Shown: positions 41,923 through 55,893 of the stretch, piece by piece
Layout of the letters: every line of letters starts with the position of its first letter
Position numbering within the stretch: the first letter of the stretch is position 1
Source: Hemibagrus wyckioides
Taxonomy: Eukaryota; Chordata; Actinopteri; Siluriformes; Bagridae
Length of the DNA: 64,000 bases
NCBI RefSeq assembly: GCF_019097595.1
Contig: NC_080710.1
Span: 4,832,780 to 4,896,779, forward strand
Reading direction: 5' to 3'
Translations under genes and position numbers: made by a program
The notes under the pieces: model-generated
Told to the model about the DNA's origin: nothing
Database searches by the model: none
Seen by the model: the letters and a program-made list of their open reading frames with translations, nothing else

Positions 41923-44900
41923 CTACAATATGGAAGGGATGGGTGAGCGGCAGCGGCGCAGGGGTCCCGGAGCCTCGTAGGGGTCATAGGGCGCGCCGGT
42001 GATCGGGGTCAAACGCAGCGAGGACCCTGCCATTCCCGATATGTTGTTCAAGCTGCGAGATTTCTCGTAGCCCGTGGCTGCCGTTTGATTCGATCGAAAA
42101 ATTTATAGGAGTTTTTTTTAAAGGTTGGATTAGTCAGTTAGTAGTTAAATCAATGTTTTTTTTGGTGGGGGAGGGGGTTTCAGAATTAATGAATGGACAT
42201 AATTTGAAATTTCAAATTGAAGTGAGTTCGGATGGAGTTAGCAAGAAACGGGTGAGAAAATGAATTAAACAGAAAAAATGTTTGTGATGTTTAAAAAGCA
42301 GATATGAAATGAGAGGAACTCAAAGAAAGGTTGAAATAAAGGGGAGACATCAAGAAGAGACAGAGACACACACATACACATACACACACGCACACACACA
42401 CACAACAAGACAGGACAAAACAAGAAGAGGCGAGTTATGAATTATGTCAAACATTTCCATCCTATAAAATCCACCACAACACACAATTCTTCATAGACTA
42501 CAGCAACTCTGTCAGCTGAAGGAAACACCTCCTGGTTAAATACCATGTCTTCCGCAAGGGTTGTGTGTGTGTGTGTGTGCGTTATATATGATGTGTTTCA
42601 ATCAACTCGAGACAGAGTGGCACGGACGTCTTGTTTCAGTACACGCCTGAGCCCTTACACCACGTTTTGTGCTGCTGGAGGCTGTCGAGGACACCACACC
42701 ATTTTGTAGTGATGTCAGCAGCCCCCGAGTGGCTTTGGCATCTTCTTTGAATATTAAGAGTGTGTCCCAAAGACATGTCTAGTTAGCGTTCTTACCGAAC
42801 GCTAGAATAGTGTGTCTGCTGTGTGATGGTGCCGTAGCATTTACAATGAATTTCTTCTTTTGATTCGGCTAAAGAATGATGTCGTGCTCATGGTCAGCTA
42901 AAGCACCAACAGTACCTCGGGTGCTTTCGGGCTCGGTCCGGTTCCTGTATCGATCCCGGGTTCGTTTCAGAAAGAGCTTTGTTATCTCAGAAATTCTTCC
43001 TGAGCTGTAGGTTGATTAGACCATCCCTCCTTTCAGGGTAATTTAACTTGAACTCATTTAAATGATTTATTGGTTCAGATTCAATGTTTTGGTCAATCGT
43101 ATACAGAATCCTTTGAAATTCTGTAGTTACTTACATAGTGTTGGTTTTTAAAATTCTATTTAAATTTTGTCTTTATCTAGAAATATAACGTGATGACGGG
43201 GGTTGTTTTCAAGTCCGTTTGAAGCGAACCCCAAAGAAATTCAGGTTTTTCCAAGTCCCCCCTCCTCTGTGTGATCGTTTGCCCCACATCATTCCCATTA
43301 ACCAGACCTATTATGATGATTATTCAGAATATCAGTGCTCAAGGTATTTCCATTCGACACTACGACCTAGCTGAAGACTAAAAACACGTCCCCTGGTCTT
43401 TTACCAATCTTCAACTAGCCTCAGATTTCTGTTTTGGCTTGACCTTCAACGTATTGTGCGTTCTGAGATGCTTTTCTGTTGACCACGATTGTACAGAGTA
43501 GTTATTTGTGCTAACGTTGACTTCCTGCTAGCTCAAATGAGTAAGGGGATGTTTTTGGGGGGTTTCAGTTCTATGTGGAAATCCTAGCAGATCGTCAACT
43601 TCTAAATATTTTTCAACCCAAGTCCAACCACAGCACAATTTCCCTTCGTTCTTGTATTTAACATGAACATTAACATTGGACCTGCATGGTTTTTAAGCTC
43701 TGAACTGCTGCCTCTTGATTGGCCGATTTCTTGACAACAGCTTTTACAGGTTTTCCTAGTCAAGGTCAGCTGATTAGATTTCTAGATGTCTCTCTTTTTA
43801 TTTTGTTAAAAACACCTTACCTAGACTAGTGTTTGGGACACACTTTAAAACCAGAATTATTGAATCATTTACAAATAAAGTACATTTTTGGTTTGGTTTT
43901 GATCGACTTTCGGGACTTGTGGATACCTCAGCAACCTCCAACAGCGCTCTAAAAAAATCACACTTCCCTTGACTGTGTGGTCATAAAACCTTTGCTGGGA
44001 GATCATAAGCGTGAGAAAACGTGAATATACATCAAATATTCCCGTTGAATCATATTAAACTAAACACTGTTTTGGATATTTTCTTATATCAGATATTAAC
44101 GTATGACATCAGGCTTATGACTGTCCTCAGGTTTGGCTTAAAATGACCAGACAATTAAGTGAAAGTGCAAGCAGCTTCTTTCCATCCACAATTTCATTCT
44201 TTCCCCCTTCTCTGTTTATATATATATATTTTCTTTCTCGCAATCTCTCTCTTTTCTGGTGTGTGTTAGCTGGAAAGAGTGTGTGTTAGCTGGAAAGCAT
44301 GAGGAAAAGGGGAAAACGACAGTTCCCTCTTTAAATAGATGATCAGGACACATGCAAACACACAAATACACACACACACACACTTATACATATGTACACA
44401 CACTGGCTGTGGAAGGCAACAGGTAAAAATACTACATCTAATACAGCGTGATACACTGAATATTCACTGAATTTGCCAGATTATTAGTACTGTAACTAAT
44501 AACATGGCAACCATGTTGAAGAAAACACACACTTCATCACACAAATCATCGAGGCAGAATTTAGTCAGTTATGTCATGCTACGTATCAGTGTGTGGTAAA
44601 AAATAAAATGATTCTCTACAGCTATTTCTTTTCTGTCTTTCTCTGAGCCACAGGAAGCTTTAAAAGTCTGTGAGAAAAGCTCTGAAAGATATAGGAATAG
44701 CCTCGACTTGAAACACACAAGCACACACACAAACTCAAGGGCATCTAAACACAAACAAGGTCACAATAGCTTACAAACACTAATTAGCAACCAGACATAA
44801 AGACAAAGCTTACAGATACACCCACCACCATGTTTCACAGAAACTCTAGTCAGCTGAGAGATTCATTTTTCCTCATTTTTTTTAAATTATTATTCATATC

Positions 44901-47900
44901 TGTGAGTTTGATTTCACTCTTTTCTGCTTCCCAGAGGCCAGAATTGGGGATGCAGTGAAGCACAAATTAGCTGAAACTAGCTGAAAATATGCAAAATGTC
45001 TAGCAAAACTTTCAATACTAAACACTAATTTACATGCTACGTGTGTACGTTAGTCCTTATCAGACTAGAATACATGGAAACAAGTTAACGCTCATGCTAA
45101 AAACGCCTCGATTCCAATTGGTCGGAAGGTGTACATTCATTTTCTACAACTGCTACTGCGAGGTTTAACTCAATAATCTCTTTATAAGACAGTTCTACAG
45201 TAACAAAGGTAACAGTACTGTACAACAAACATAGTAAAAGCTTGTCTAATTAGTGATATTGTAAAATTGTCTGTTTCACAGACAATCCCCAACTTTTGTA
45301 TAATAAAAACGAAGAAAAACTACGACGTGGAATTCTTTAAAAAAAATAAAAAATTCAAAGCATTGCCAAATCAGTCATTGTTATAAAGTGAATTATTTCA
45401 TATATTTTGTACTTGAAGTGAAATTGTGATTACAATGGAAATTTTAGAAGATAAAAATAATAGAATATAGAATAATAATAAAATAATAGAAAATAATAGA
45501 AAATAAATAAAAAAAATGCAGACAAATCTTTATTTAATTCAGTCCAGGAAATGCTTTTCTCAAATATTATAAATATTTGTTAAATATATTAAACAATAAC
45601 TTTGAATCTAAAACATTTATACCATTTTTCTAGCACATCCTTTTTTTTGCGAATTTTGTGTAAATAAAGAAAAAACAAAGGAGGTTTTTGGGAGTGGGAA
45701 TAGAACAGGACAATGACTGGGTGATGGAAGGATGGATAGATGGATGGATGGATTCTGAGAAAATGGAGGTGTTAGGCCAGCGTTTGTGTGTTAAATCCAT
45801 ATTAAACTGAGAGCAAACTAATGGGATTGTTGCGTCAAACCAAAATACTGAAACAGAGACGAGGTGTATGTCATATACCACAGTGCTGTCAAGCTGTTGA
45901 ATCTGATTGGTGAGGAAAAATGACAAAGGCTGTCAAATCACTGTGGTGTAACAGGAATAAAACACTTCTGGACAGGAAAATAATCAACTTGACCATTCAT
46001 TATTGGTAATTTGACTATTATCCTATAACAGCACAACCCCACAGAGTAGATGATATACACCGCTTATATACAAAATACCTACCAACTGCATGAAATTGCA
46101 ATAAACACAATAAAGTACAGAATTAGCATATAGAATACCTACCCACAGTCACACCTATGAAATACTGGCACTGCACTGGCGGCCTGGAGAGATGGATGGA
46201 GAATGAGATGAGTGTTAGTCAGTGGAGAGCAAGCAATAAGCAATGGAGAGTGAAAGACATGAAAAGACAAAGAAGGTGCGCAAACATCAAAACCAGCTTC
46301 ACATTCTTTAAAATATCTCTAAAAACTGTTTGTCCTGCTGTAAGGTGTACATATGATTACGTCTTCATCTTTTTCAGAGGGAAAAAGACATCTGTTAAAT
46401 GTATGTAACAGAGTAAAATCGAGTCCCGTGGTCTAATTCGAGTAGGTTGCGGTTTGCTAGCAGATCTAAAATACTAGCTAACCCACAGACTAACAGGCTG
46501 AACCATCAACTAAAATAGCCATAACATGTTTTAAGCCATAACCTAGCATTAAACAGCCTTAAACATGAACTAGCATCGTAGAAAACAGGGTAACCACAAA
46601 ACTAGCATTACTACACACATGCTAAACCATAAACTAAAATTATAGCTAACAGTTAATACTATTTTTAATATGCATCACCATAAACTAGTGCTGTAGTAAA
46701 TAAAAGCAGTTTTAAACCATAGCCTAGTATTGTACACAATGTTTAATCACCAAACTAGATAAATTCATATCAGATCACTGGATCTGAGCCACTAGAAAAC
46801 TAGCTAACCCTCAAGCTAGCATTAATATAGACTAGCTGATGTAAATGTTTGACCCTTTCAACTAGCAATAAACAGGCTCTCTAGCATTGTAGTAAATGGC
46901 TTAACCGACAAACTAGCATTAACATACCTCAGCGTTGTATTCATCAGTTAAACCACAAACTAGCATTTACATACATCAGCTCCTCCAAGCTAGCTTTGAA
47001 CATGCTAAACCATGAACTAGAATGGACATAAACGCTATTTTTTGAAAAGTTTTGCGTCTATCCAAGGACGCTTTAATGACTAACTAAAAATTTTTAGCAG
47101 AATGTACTTTGATTTATCTAATTGTTAAGACACATTAGGCAAACTATATTAATGTTTATTTTTTATTTCTTGTGTAGCAATCATCCTTTAACATTCTAGC
47201 ATATTAATGAATGTTGTGAATGTCCATAAGCATTCATTTCTTTAATTAGGTCATGGTTGTGTATTGCCATGAAGGCCATATGTACACCCAGATCTTCGAG
47301 ATGCTTGTTCCTGCAACATGTCAGTGTATTGATCTGCAAGGCAGTTAAAAATGGAAAGGGTTTGTATTACCCACAATTAAATTCTATTGATCCGGACTCG
47401 ACCAGAACGCAAATCAAGAGGTTTGTTTAGCGCGTCAAGATGTGTATCTTGTAACACAAGAGCTCTTGCAAAGTCTCCTAAACCACTTAGCCTCTGTGGG
47501 CTAGCCTAGCCACAGCTAAACAGGCATCCAAGTGGCTAACCTCAGGAAGGGCCAGACTGCTTAGAACACTAGCTATGATACCCTATCAATATGATAAGAT
47601 ACACCTTAAAGAACTGGTTTTAATATTTGAAGGCACATAGTACAGAGTAGCTGAGCTCATGCTGAGGTCAAAGGTCATGCAGATGAACATTTGAAAGGCA
47701 GGACAATGAAATGTGTGAATTGATAGAAATATCGAACCGCTAATGTATTGCAAAATGAACCCCCTTTAAAAAAAACAAAAACATTCAGATATTTAAAAAA
47801 TAAAATAAAAAAAGACCATATTTTCCAGACTTGTCGCTATGAAGTATAAACTTTTTAAAAAAAAAAAAAAATTGATATATTTCTTTTCCCTCAAAAAAGC

Positions 47901-49347
47901 ATGATATTGTGATGCTAATGATTATTTTAATATTTCTCTAGCATCAAGTTAATAGTTAAATGTTATGACATGTTCAGTAAAGAATGTTCAAAAATGTTTT
48001 TTTACTATTAGCTAGAACTAGCATTTAGCTACTGATCCTGTTGAGGTAGTAGTACAATTATTAGCTATAAAAGTTCTATACACTAAATTGCCCATTGTTT
48101 TTTTCTTCAGTTGGAAAAAGGGTGGTAAATATTATATTATTTATTGTATTTATTTATTATAATTGCTCGTCATTGCATTCATTTGTTAGCTACTATGATT
48201 GTCGTTGCATTCGCTAAACGGCAAAATACTTGTCTTATAGTCTGGAAAATGCAGTGCTACTTACCTACCTGTTTTCTGACCTGCCAACCTTCATAGACAA
48301 ATAATGCATTGTCCCACAATTGGGAGTGGGGGAGGGGTATTTAAAAATACGTTTTTATACGAAATAGTCCTTTCGCAAATCAGTGTAAATTTATGATATT
48401 TGCACTTTTGTTCTATTTTTGAGGAAAACGTTGTTACAAATGTTCACTCATGCTTCGACCATGACTGACTTCTGACTTCAAAACATCTCCGTCTGCATAG
48501 TTAACTGATGTCAACTATATAACGATAGCTACAGTAGATGTGACGTTAAAGAAATCAAAATGTTCACTGTTTATTTCACCCTGAAGGAAACCGAAGAAAT
48601 GCATCTTTTTTTAAGCAAGAAAATTTGAGCACTGGCCAGATGATAACACTAATAATATGGGTGGGAAGGGGCGGGGCTTTCAGAGGGTGTCAGTTAATAT
48701 CGGAGCTGGCCGCTGTCAATCATACCAGATTCATACGACGATCACATCTTTTGGCGAACTTTTGAGTGATAACTCGTACTGATGCAATCTGACGCTAAAC
48801 AGTGGCGCCAAGGTTGGCAGGTTTGCGTTTTGCCTTCATGAACTGTAATACTTCTCACTGGTACAATTATACTGTAACAAATATATTAACTGTTTATACG
48901 ATTATGGGGAAGAGTAGAAGACAATAAGGACAACCACCAGTGCTATAAATATAAATGTTTAAGCAAACACTGACACGCCCACCCAGAAACACACCACACA
49001 CACACACACACACACCACACACACAAACAAACTAAAAAAGAGTGAAGATGAAGATTTAGGAAGAGAATCCTTATGGAGGAAGAGGAGGAGGAACTCGCGG
49101 TAGAGAGAACCAAGCTAAAGGCCCTGGTGTCGAGTCATAGTGTTACTATGGCAGTCAGCTGCATACATTCAAGCGCAGAGCAGCTGGAATCCAAATGGCC
49201 AAACCAGCACAAATGCATGTGCTTACACACACCCACACACACCCAGTGTGTTTGTGTTGTGTGTCTGAACAGCACAACTTATATATTATTAAGCACTTAC
49301 ACATGGGCAAACCTTTAATACACTTACACTTTCATATCCAGAGCAAG

Positions 49348-49383
<36 letters not shown>

Positions 49384-52300
49384 GGTGTTAAAGATACCAT
49401 GATACACAATAACCTGGATATATCTTTGTCCCAAGGTGTCCAAAGAGTTTCATATGACATAGTTTAGAAATCATGAAGACATTAGGTGCTCACAAAGCAG
49501 GTATCTAACTAATGGTCCCCATAAACAGGTAAACAAGTAAAAAGCAAACACACACCATCCAAAATTGTGTGTGTGTGTGTACATGCTTCCAAATTTTGGT
49601 TAATAAAAGCAGTATACTTTGTGGAGTCAAATCTGTCAAAATATTCCTATCTGTGAGGTATTTGGCTGGTCCCCACAAGGAGAACTGTTTTTTAATCAAT
49701 TAAAACAAACCTTTTGGGTTAGTGAGGTTACGGTTAGGGTTAGATTTAGGTGTAGTACAGCATTAATTAGCTGAATTAATAATGCTGAAGGATGGTGCTC
49801 ACAAACATTGTCAATAGGTATGTGTGTGTGTGTGTTTGAGCTTGCTCTGGATGTTACAGTAAGACAAACGAGCATGGTCTGTCTGGTTTATCTACACTAC
49901 AATGCTGCAGCTGAGCATGTAAGGTATAAGGGTTTAGTGTGTAGGGCTTTAGGGTTTATTAGGACCTTGCAGTATTCCAAGACTCGTTCTTACCTTCCCT
50001 GTCAACCTGTCAGTCTGTCCAAATGTCCCTGTGTCTGTCTGTCAACCAGTCAGCCACACGTCAGTGTGTGTCCACACCTCACACTTACTCAACTCACAAC
50101 AAACCTGACACACTTACCCACCTACACACACCGAAACACACACACACACACTGAAGAGAGCTGAAGTAGTGAGGTTGTGTGTGTGAAGTCTCACAGGTCT
50201 CATCTCCTATTTCACTTCATCTCCTATCCCGTTTTTCCTTCTGTCCCTCTCTTCTGTCGGCCTCAGACCTGAGGACACCACTCACACAACCTCACTCTGA
50301 CCTCAATTTGAACCTTTGACCTTTAACCCTGGAGGGACTCTTGTCCCAAACCAGGGCTGAAAGTCTCTTGAAGAAGACAGAGCAGGAAAAAAAGGGCAAA
50401 ACACGTTAAGAACAAGATAAGCCACGTCACAAAACACATGTCTCACACGCGCACACACACATACACACAAGGCGCAGAGAGGACAGGGTAACACTAAAAC
50501 AGGAAGTAGAATGAAGAAGCCCACATACAAACGCGTGATATGACACAACCTGAAGAGAGAGACAATACAGAGGGGGTGAGATAACACCAAGCATACACAC
50601 ACACTCTCACGCACACACACACACACACGAATAATCTGCAGTTCCATGTTCCAGTTTCATGTGATTCATTTGAACCCAACCAGTGCAACACACACACACA
50701 CACACACACACACCTACTGCAGTGGAATATACAGAGTGTAGGGTTGGTTTACACATATTCTGCTTTGAAGTGTGTTAAAGCTACACATCCGTTAATATGT
50801 TAATATGATATCTGCACTCAGGCATCTCTATCGTTTTGTCAGAATTCACTGTATCACTGTTGAATGAAAAACAGGTGATTAATGATCAGGAAATAACCAA
50901 TCATGAATGACAGCTCATGTATAGCCAGGTATTGCTGACGCGTGCTGCGCTCATGTCATACTATATCATTACTACACTCTACATTATATTACATTGTATA
51001 CATTATATAACGCAATCGGTGCTCGGGACAAGCAGATATCGTATTCATATTCAATCGGTGGCTGAGTATGTTCAACAACCAGAGGAGAACATTTTTATTA
51101 TTGACTTTCACAAAACAAAGGTTAGTAGCTGTTCTATGTTTACATTTTCTTCTACTCGTGTTTATGTTGACGTGTTTCTTGTTGGTAAGATGCATCTCGA
51201 TTCTGTAACGCTAAAGCAAACCACTACCTCAGAATCCGGCCACCTGCTGGATTAATTCATGGATGATGTACGATCATTTAACTTTTATTTTAACACTGAC
51301 AAAACTTCGTTAAAACAAAGCTTTGCCTACGTAGTGGAAAAGGGGCGGGGCTACCAGACGCTCATGCAGGATCAGAAAAATATTTCAAAATGGCCGATGG
51401 CACTAATGTTTTTGAAATTAGCTGACGATGTGTGATTTATTTTTATCAATTCACCATATGACGTAAACAATGACAACGATATACTAATTTGTTTCTCTTA
51501 ACTATTAGTTATGTTTCCATGGCAACGAAAACACAGGACAGGGCAGCACACTGGATCTTTTACTTTTTTATGGCTGTAATGGCTTCAAACATGAACACAG
51601 CACATGTGAAAGCAATCAAAATCCAAATAATATTTTAAATATATTTCCTGTTTCCACTTTCACATCTACGTCAACTAATTCCAGCTAATTCTATGCGAGG
51701 ATTAGCATTACGACTGCGAACGTTGTGTGGACGGGAAGCAGAATGTGTGTGAAACGTCCCTTTAACTCTTGACTCGGTTCCTACACGGAACACACAAACA
51801 CTCATAAAATACACACAAATACAAATATACACTCAGTAGAGACTACAGGGGGAAAAAAACACACATGAACACATGGACATGTACATTTCGCTTTCTGTTT
51901 ATGTGTGTATCTGTTTTGATGTCCCTGTATCTCTGCTGTATTTTCTGGACTATAACACACTTTGAGACACTAGAAGACAAAGGTGTCCTGCCTTAGCAGT
52001 TCCATTAACGGGTCTACTTCTGAAATCAAAGGCAAAGCTGATATTTATGTGCATGCTCAAGACGTAACAGGTTTGAAATTACAGCGTGGAAAGTTAAAGT
52101 GCTGCCCATAAACTTTGAACAACATTTAGCTAAAGGTATGATTAGTGTTAGCTAGCTAGTTTCTTTGAGCTCTGTAGGTTCATTAAAGCAAACACTAGCA
52201 CATCAAACTTCACTGATATGATAGATCTTCAGCAACGTTGGAACTGAACTCTTTGGGTTTTCTATAAGCACAGACGATTTCGTTTGGAATCGAAAAGAAA

Positions 52301-54702
52301 AAGATTTAATAGTTCACCCTACTATTGACATGGTACTCCAGGATTTATAGTATTTACATGGTGCATTTAATTTTTGAACCAAAGTTCACTCTTAGCTGAG
52401 CAATGGCTAATGGACACAATTAGCTATACAAGGATAACGATCGTCAGTATTCGTTGTTTTTGTTACTTTATAGAAAGGGGAAAATCAACAGTGCATGATT
52501 CCGAACAGCTCAGTTATTTAAAAAAAAAAAAAAAAGAGGAAAGGAGATAGAGGGAAAAAAGAGCATTTTTGAGTGAAAATGTTTGTTTTGTGTGTGTGAG
52601 AGAGAAAGAAATTATAGTGTCTTCATGGTATATCAGGTACTGCATATGTATAGGTATATAGTATCCAGACTTGAACCTACAACTGGCCATGAGAAACAGA
52701 AAGTTCCAGAACATGAGAGGTCATGAAAGTGGACCATTAATGACTGACACTTTTTCCATGCTTTTACCATGCTCTTGAGTAGATGATATCATACAGAGTT
52801 AGTTCCAGTCCACTGATCTGATTGGACAAGAGGCGCTTAGTAGAACTGTCCTGTTTATTTTCGCTGGTGTAATCCAGCTACATGACAGGCTGTCAGTGGG
52901 CGTGGCTTCTTTTGGCCGTGTTGTGTCTTGGGATTAATTTCTTAGTTACAAAACTACCTAGTTAGATTGTTCCTTCAGGTTTTACTGTTTATAATGTAGG
53001 TTTGTAATCAAGGTCCAGGTCATTCAAGGTCATACTGTACATATATATTATAATGATATTACACATCATAAACCAGGAGAGTTAAATGCCAACTTCCTGT
53101 TAGACAGTTTTTCTACTTGTTTTGGTCATTTCCACGCTATTTCATGTAAACTTCGAAAGAAAAAGTTCTGCTTTGCGAAAGTCAATAAAACAGCACTTCA
53201 GCATCTCTGAATAAAAAACGAACAGCCTGGCCATGAATTCTGCTCGTCTCGGAGGCTATTCATTTTCAGCAGGGTGTAACAGAGATGGCGCAGCCTCAAG
53301 GAATTATGACATCATTAGAGAGCTAAGAGCTAATCTGAGGCGACTTATAGTCCAGGAAATACGGTGGGTATTCATTCTGGAGTAAACTGACCACTCTGTT
53401 TAGAACATATGAGTAACACAAAGTATGTGTTTGTGTGTTTGTTTATGTGTGTGTATCTGTGTGTACGTGCATACCTTTCCGGACGTTGGATTCTGAGGGT
53501 CTGAAGTCACGTGTGTTCAGCAGGAAGCATGCTCGGTCCTGCTGGTAGCGCTCGCGTGTTCGGGCCACCGGACTGCGCTCGTCCGGACTCAGCACCTGGT
53601 CTATGGTGGGACAGTCCTCATTAGCCAGCGCCGCACTCGCCGCGTCCCCGTTCTGCTTCGAGTCTGACGGAGGGAAAGATGAGGAGAGAGAGGGAGAGAG
53701 AGCGAGAGAAGGACAGAGATGAAGAGCAAGGGAAGCAAGTGAAGACAAAGGAGGAAAATAGAAAAGAGAGAGGAATGACAAGAAAAGGAGAAGGATGGAG
53801 AAAAAGAGAGAGAAAAGGGAAAGAGGAAGAAGTATGAAGCGGACAAGAAAGAGGGAGAGAGAAAGGAAGATGAGAAGAAGGAACAGGGAGAATGTAGGAG
53901 AGGGAAAAAAGGGGAGAAGAAGAATAACAAAGTGGAAGATTAAGAGACAGAGGAAGGAAATGGGAAGAGTGAGGGATTGTAAGGGGGAGAGCAGGAGAAG
54001 TGAGAAGGAGAAAGGGTAAGAGAGAAACAGAGGATAGAAGAAAGAAAAGAGAAGGAGACAGAGTTAGAAAAAGTGGAAAAGAAGGGAAGAGGAAAGAGAA
54101 AGATGGAGAGTGGGAAAGTCGTTGAGGGAAAATAAAGGAGGATAAGAGAGAGAGAGAGAAATGGTAGAAAAGAGAGAGGAATAAGAGGATGTAGTAAAGA
54201 GATACAGGATGAGAAAGCCGGAAAAAGAAATGAAAGGGAGAGAAAGAATGGGGAAATGAGAAGAATGGAGAGAGGGAGAAAGAGGAAGACAGAAAGGAAG
54301 AGACAGACACATGAGGGGATGGATAAAAAAGGGTATGAAGGAGAAGAAGGGAGAGAGAAAAAAAGAAGGAGGAGTAGAGGCAGAGAAAGAATGAGTGGAG
54401 GAAAAAGAGAGATGGAGAAGGTGAAGGTGGGAGATGAAAAGAAAGAGGGAGAAAACAGGATTGAGAAATAGGAGGAAGTTGAGCGAAAGAGAAAGAGAGG
54501 GCAATGCAGAAAAAAATGAAAGGATGGCAAGATGAGACACGGCCAGTGGAAAAGGAGAAAGAGTAAATTTGAGAAAAGGAAGAGAAGAGAGGAAGAAAGA
54601 GGAATAAACATTCTGCAGCAGCCAGGAAAAAAAAGATGCAGAACAAGAAAAGGAGGAAAATATCGTCACTTTCAAGGTCGTCACAAGGAGGGGGCGGGGC
54701 TA

Positions 54703-54765
<63 letters not shown>

Positions 54766-55862
54766 GGGGGTGTGGTCAGGCTGCTGTCATAGCCAATCAC
54801 ATCATGCCATTTTAGCAGCAGTAATAATAAGCATCTGGCTGTTGTGTAAGAGCCTTTGGGACATATCAGCGACTTCCTGTAACGGCTGTAAACACAGAGA
54901 GTCTGGGATTTAATTAGAGACTTTATTGATTGGGTTCATTCTATTATTTCCACTTGAATGAACTCTGGAGAGAGCCGTTCGATTCACACACTGCCACTGT
55001 CTCTCCGCTGTCAATTATGCATTATATCAAAGCACTCTGATTGGTCAGAATATTCCACAATAACAAGAAGTGGACGCTATAAACAGTGGACAATATATCT
55101 TATATATGCTGTGATTCAACCAAAACCAAAATATCATTGTTGTTACGGTGAAATTTCCATTATGGAGGAGCATGGAAGGAGTCTCCAGTGTCAAAGGGTT
55201 TAGCTTTAGACTTAATAAACAACACCATGTATCAACGCTTAATTGAACAGACAACGGACAACAGAAGCGAATACACGTGAGAAAACTTGAAAACCAGATT
55301 CCATTTCCAGATACTATCGTCAACCATCCCAAGCCTAGCTGGTGGAGGAACGTTTGCTCCACATAGTCAAATGCAACTATTATGTCGCTTTAATGAGTGA
55401 AAATTGTTTCATTTGGCAAAATGGCACTTGCCCTCATAGCTAGGTTAAGCTACGTTAACATGCCTTCGCAATTCACGCACTACAACAGCAAAATACAAGG
55501 CTGCGACTCGATTATTTTAGTTTACTTCAATGCTAGTTTGTTAGTTCTTTGAAAATTATACAATTTGCTTCTTCGGTCAGCATTTTCTACCCCTCATTCC
55601 CCCCCACCCAAGTTTTACCGGCGGTGCTGTAGACATTTAAAAAAGGTTCTAACTTTAAGGTCTGATATGAGGTAAATAATTGTGAATTAAATTAGGAAGA
55701 AGTTAAAATGGCTGACCTTTCGGAATGATTCATTATCAGGCCACAGACAGCACCTGCTGTTTACACTGCACTGTTTATGTAGGACTGTTTCTGAAATGCC
55801 TATGAGCTAAAAGCCTCCTGGGATCTTCAGTGGTGGGACTGTGTATACAAAAAAATGAATGA

Positions 55863-55893
<31 letters not shown>

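Noticed and set aside
53621..54646. A 341-codon - strand open frame of Ser, Phe, Leu and Pro
   Set aside because: It is the translation of a pure pyrimidine strand, where stop codons cannot easily arise. It has no domain and overlaps intron 2 of kcnc3.
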